In this document: positions 6,126-8,515 of the stretch, in pieces
Numbering within the stretch: the stretch's first letter is position 1
Layout of the letters: each line of letters opens with the position of its first letter
Source of the DNA: Candidatus Omnitrophota bacterium
GTDB taxonomy: Bacteria; Omnitrophota; Koll11; VGKN01
NCBI GenBank assembly: GCA_016867055.1
Contig: VGKN01000048.1
Span: forward strand, 1 to 8,515
Direction of reading: 5' to 3'
DNA: 8,515 nt
Notes under the pieces: model-generated
The model's database searches: none
Told to the model about the DNA's origin: nothing
Seen by the model: the letters and a program-made list of their open reading frames with translations, nothing else
Made by a program: the position numbers and the translations under genes

Positions 6126-6926
6126 ATGGCAAACAAGGCAAAGATAACCGCAGGAATTGACATAGGCTCGGTTGCCACAAAGTGCGTCTTGGTGAAAGAG
6201 GCAAGGGTTATTGCCTCAAATCTGGGTAAGACAGGTTTTGACGTGGAAAAATCTACCATAGATATCTTTTATGATACACTAAAAAAGGCAAAAATTTCTA
6301 AGTCTAAAATCGGAACAGTTGTTTCTACCGGTTATGGCCGCAGGACATTTAAAGAGGCGGACAGGACCATAACAGAGGTATCAGCAGCAGGCTACGGCGC
6401 CTATATCCTTACAGGAAGGAAGAATTGCCTTGTGATAGATGTAGGCGGACAGGATACCAAGATAATTAATATTAATAAGACGGGACGGATTACGGATTTT
6501 CTGATGAATGACAAATGCGCTGCTGGAACAGGGCGTTTCCTTGAGTTGATGGTAGATGTGCTGGAGACGGACTTAGAGGGTCTTTCAAACCTTGCGCTAA
6601 AATCCAGAAAACCGGTAACCATTAACTCTACCTGTAGTGTTTTTGCCGAAAGCGAAGCAGTATCCCTTATAGCCCACTCCGTAAAAAGGGAGGATATAGC
6701 AGCTGGCCTGTTTGATGCGATAGCCACAAGGATTAATAATATGATAAAACAGGCACACTCCTCTAACCCCATAGTATTCTCAGGCGGTGGAGCAAAAAGC
6801 TCCGCCTTAAAAAAATCGCTTGAAAGAATAACTAAAAGAGAAATTACCATTCTTGATAATCCGCAGTTCGTGGCAGCCTATGGTGCAGCATTATTAGACT
6901 CAGGTTCTTTACCCCGCACCTCGTAA
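6126..6926 (+). CDS. BcrA/D-BadF/G-type ATPase, activator of the reductase
   Basis: This 266-residue protein is a full-length 2-hydroxyacyl-CoA dehydratase activase/CoA-enzyme activator of the actin-like ATPase fold. It shows phosphate-1 GIDIGSVATKC (10-20), STGYGRRTF (67-75), phosphate-2 VIDVGGQDTK (103-112), and the adenosine motif VFSGGGAKS (217-225). Two cysteines, C131 in NDKCAAGTGRFLE and C170 in NSTCSVFAESE, would supply one ligand pair each from two subunits to bridge a single [4Fe-4S] cluster in the homodimer. In this family ATP hydrolysis drives a conformational change that pushes one electron at very low potential into the partner. The partner is almost certainly the gene seven bases upstream. 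No separate ribosome site is obvious, which fits coupling. YjiL of E. coli is the nearest model I recall. Confidence 0.92.
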   Translation: MANKAKITAGIDIGSVATKCVLVKEARVIASNLGKTGFDVEKSTIDIFYDTLKKAKISKSKIGTVVSTGYGRRTFKEADRTITEVSAAGYGAYILTGRKNCLVIDVGGQDTKIININKTGRITDFLMNDKCAAGTGRFLELMVDVLETDLEGLSNLALKSRKPVTINSTCSVFAESEAVSLIAHSVKREDIAAGLFDAIATRINNMIKQAHSSNPIVFSGGGAKSSALKKSLERITKREITILDNPQFVAAYGAALLDSGSLPRTS

Positions 6927-6928
6927 AG

Positions 6929-6963
6929 CCCCCTTTTCTTGCTTTCGCAAGAAAACAGTGGGG
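6929..6963 (+). terminator. Hairpin directly behind the operon
   Basis: Three bases after the activator stop, TTTTCTTGC (6934-6942) pairs perfectly with GCAAGAAAA (6947-6955) around the loop TTTC. An outer CCCC/GGGG pair (6930-6933, 6960-6963) closes it with a four-base bulge. There is no T-run behind it, so it is not a classical intrinsic terminator. It may protect the 3' end of the mRNA or be the first helix of the structured region that follows. Confidence 0.45.
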
Positions 6964-7206
6964 ATGAAGGCTGTAGTTGATACATTCGGCGGCATTCAAA
7001 CCTCAACCCTTAGGTAGGGGAAAGAATATGCCGCTTTCAGTATCAATAATCTTTTCCCCAAAAGTTTCCTCCTAAAGGACGAGCTGAGGGGCTTACCTAA
7101 CGGTGCTTCTGTATAAGCTATGGATTAAAGGTTGCTGTTTCCCTTATACCATTATCCAAGACTCATCCCTTAGAAGTACCCACCTTTGTGGTAATTTGAT
7201 TTTTTC
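6964..7206 (+). ncRNA. Possible structured RNA, family not recognised
   Basis: This gene-free stretch is unusually rich in complementary segments. TTGATAC (6977-6983) pairs with GTATCAA (7040-7046). Inside a symmetric 5/5 internal loop, GCGGCAT (6989-6995) pairs with ATGCCGC (7028-7034), and CCCT/AGGG (7007-7010, 7016-7019) caps this arm. GTATAAG (7111-7117) pairs with CTTATAC (7143-7149). A small bulged hairpin (7177-7193) followed by atttgatttttt could terminate the RNA. I compared it from memory with tmRNA, RNase P RNA, SRP RNA, 6S and the common riboswitches and found no match. It could be a small RNA, a long 3' UTR of the operon, or a remnant of a mobile element. Strand is inferred from the position of the T-run. 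Confidence 0.4.
7177..7206 (+). terminator. Weak intrinsic terminator candidate
   Basis: TACC-AC (7177-7183, one bulged C) pairs with GTGGTA (7188-7193) around a CTTT loop, and atttgattttttc follows. The stem is short at six pairs, so the call is tentative. It would end any transcript from the operon or the structured region just before the next gene's promoter. Confidence 0.4.
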
Positions 7207-7224
7207 ATTTTTATATGTTATATT
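7196..7224 (+). promoter_or_regulatory. Candidate sigma70-type promoter of the sensor gene
   Basis: TTGATT (7196-7201) and TATATT (7219-7224) are 17 bases apart. The start of transcription would be near 7231, giving a leader of about 70 bases. The -35 box overlaps the T-run of the preceding terminator candidate. The region is very A/T-rich, so chance matches are likely, but position and spacing are right. Confidence 0.45.
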
Positions 7225-7298
7225 TTTATATACCTAAATAAGCCGTTATCAAAGCAATTTAAATTAGATAGGTTAAAAAATTCTCCGGGTTTCATAAG

Positions 7299-8515
7299 AT
7301 GATAGATGAGGATAAAACAAGGGAGCCACTTATAGGCGTGTTAAGAGAAAGCGAGAGTCTTTTAGAGTTAGTTTTTGATACAGAACCAGAGTGCGTAAAA
7401 TTACTTGCCTCTGATGGCACCATATTAAAAATGAATAAGGCTGGGCTGGCAATGCTTGAGGTTGATTCTCCTGAGCAGGTTATCGGAAAATGCATATACT
7501 CTTTTATAGCTCCAGAGTATATCGGAGCCTTCAAAGCCTTGGTGGAAGATGTATTCCAGGGCAACTCTGGAGTATTAGAGTTTGAGATAGTAGGTTTTAA
7601 GGGCACACGGCGCTTCCTTGAAACCCATGTAGTTCCATTTCGTAGTAATAATAAAACCCTTGCTTTACTTGCAATAACCCGCGATATTACTGAGCGTAAA
7701 ATATCCGAGCGACGTATAGCCAGGATAAATGAGTGCTTCTTGAATCTAAAGTTTGACCCTGTAAAGAATATTAATAGCCTGGTTTGCCTGTGCGGAGAAA
7801 TTTTAAGAGCAGATTGCGCCCTGTATAATAGGATTGATAATAATATGATTTATTCTATAGGGATGTGGAATGTCCCCCCAGATTTTAAAACCGAAGGAAA
7901 TGCAGAAGGCAAGATTTGTAATGATGTTATTAAGCAAAAGGCAAAGGGCGTTACGGTTATTACCAATTTAGACTCCAGCCCCTACGCTTATACGGATGCC
8001 AATATATCAAAATATAATCTGAAGACCTATATTGGATATCCTGTCAGATTTGGCAACAAAGCAGTTGGTATTTTATGTGCGCTGTATAAACAGAATTATA
8101 GTATCAGTAAGGAGGATGAGAGAATATTGGGCATACTCTCCTCGGCTATAGGCATAGAGGAGGAGCGTCTGGAAAAGGCAAGGGCGTTAAAGCAACGACT
8201 TGAGTTTGAGAGATTTATAACAACTATACTGACAGAGTTTATTAATATTAAGATAGATGAGATTGACCAGGCTATAAATACTGCACTAAAGAAAATAGGT
8301 GAGTTTGTTGGAGTTGACAGGAGTTATGTTTTTATTGCTCGCGATAACCTTACAAGGGCAGACAATACGCATGAGTGGTGCCGCGAGGGAATCAAATCGT
8401 ATATAAATAAACTTCAGGACTTAAGGGTGGAAGAGTTCCCATGGTTTACCCAGAAGATGAAGAATTTAGAAACCATCTACATTCCCAGCGTGGATATGCT
8501 CCCAGATGAAACTAG
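7299..8515 (+). CDS. PAS-GAF-GAF sensor protein, 3' end beyond window
   Basis: The frame from ATG 7299 is open to the window edge (405 codons). An in-frame TAG at 7269 limits the start, and the ribosome site is weak. Residues about 16-130 are a PAS domain (LLASDGTILKMNKAGLAML; FRSNNKTLALLAITRDITERK, the usual PAS end). Residues about 140-285 are a GAF domain (CGEILRADCALYNRID; LKTYIGYPVRFGNKAVGILCALY; then EDERILGILSSAIGIEEERL). A coiled-coil linker follows. From about 302 a second GAF begins, of the type with FINIKIDEIDQAINTAL, GEFVGVDRSYVFIA, THEWCREGI (357-365) and the PWF...IPSV...LP signature. No membrane helix or signal peptide is visible, so it is cytoplasmic. The output domain lies outside the window; a histidine kinase is most likely, a diguanylate cyclase possible. 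C163, C165 and C173 cluster in the first GAF. It may or may not regulate the neighbouring operon. Confidence 0.85.
   Translation, partial: MIDEDKTREPLIGVLRESESLLELVFDTEPECVKLLASDGTILKMNKAGLAMLEVDSPEQVIGKCIYSFIAPEYIGAFKALVEDVFQGNSGVLEFEIVGFKGTRRFLETHVVPFRSNNKTLALLAITRDITERKISERRIARINECFLNLKFDPVKNINSLVCLCGEILRADCALYNRIDNNMIYSIGMWNVPPDFKTEGNAEGKICNDVIKQKAKGVTVITNLDSSPYAYTDANISKYNLKTYIGYPVRFGNKAVGILCALYKQNYSISKEDERILGILSSAIGIEEERLEKARALKQRLEFERFITTILTEFINIKIDEIDQAINTALKKIGEFVGVDRSYVFIARDNLTRADNTHEWCREGIKSYINKLQDLRVEEFPWFTQKMKNLETIYIPSVDMLPDET

Noticed and set aside
6401..6850. 149-codon minus-strand frame opposite the activator gene
   Set aside because: It is the antisense of a well conserved ATPase and has no recognisable features.
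6964..7206. Known riboswitch or housekeeping RNA (cobalamin, c-di-GMP, fluoride, RNase P, tmRNA, SRP)
   Set aside because: The hallmark conserved segments of each, as far as I can recall them, are missing on both strands; only short look-alikes such as ggaggaaac on the minus strand occur, in the wrong order.
7292..7606. 104-codon minus-strand frame
   Set aside because: It lies opposite the PAS domain of the sensor gene, which is coherent over 405 codons; the Ser-rich antisense translation looks like a shadow.

Overview
The window looks like a piece of a Gram-negative, probably anaerobic bacterium with moderately low GC. The evidence is an exported beta-barrel protein ending in Phe, several Sec signal peptides, an Fe-S membrane electron carrier, and an oxygen-sensitive type of ATP-dependent reductase with its activator. 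The intergenic 60-bp palindromic repeats and the PAS/GAF sensor style are common in environmental lineages such as Planctomycetota (Brocadiales-like), Omnitrophota or Desulfobacterota. The sequence alone does not settle which one.

Layout. (1) Positions 3-167 hold the last 54 codons of GMP synthase (guaA), cut by the window edge. (2) Positions 191-363 are a repeat cluster: an inverted 'gggacacaatac' motif, two perfect 33-bp tandem stem-loop units, and five copies of a 9-mer. (3) Positions 394-948 encode a DUF429 (RNase H-like fold) protein, with a decayed trace of the same repeat just behind it. (4) Positions 981-1595, minus strand, encode a small outer-membrane beta-barrel protein with a good sigma70-type promoter. 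(5) Positions 1762-2922 (or from TTG 1726) encode an exported two-domain protein: an Ig-like domain, a charged linker and a CBM9/DOMON-like domain. (6) Positions 2923-3240 are non-coding, with two diverged copies of a 60-bp palindromic repeat. (7) Positions 3241-6926 form a compact four-gene operon. (8) Positions 6927-7298 are non-coding but rich in complementary segments and may encode a structured RNA; a weak terminator and a promoter follow. (9) From 7299 to the window end runs a PAS-GAF-GAF sensor protein with no stop in the window.

The operon is the most interesting part. Its genes are a signal-peptide protein with one C-terminal membrane anchor, a NapH/CcoG-type polyferredoxin membrane protein (ATGA overlap), a single-subunit member of the 2-hydroxyacyl-CoA dehydratase/benzoyl-CoA reductase family resembling double-cubane cluster proteins (YjiM type), and its BcrA/D-BadF/G-type ATPase activator (YjiL type). 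My inference is a membrane-to-cytoplasm electron path: quinol or a periplasmic donor, then the polyferredoxin, then the ATP-driven activator, then the low-potential reductase. The substrate cannot be read from the sequence.
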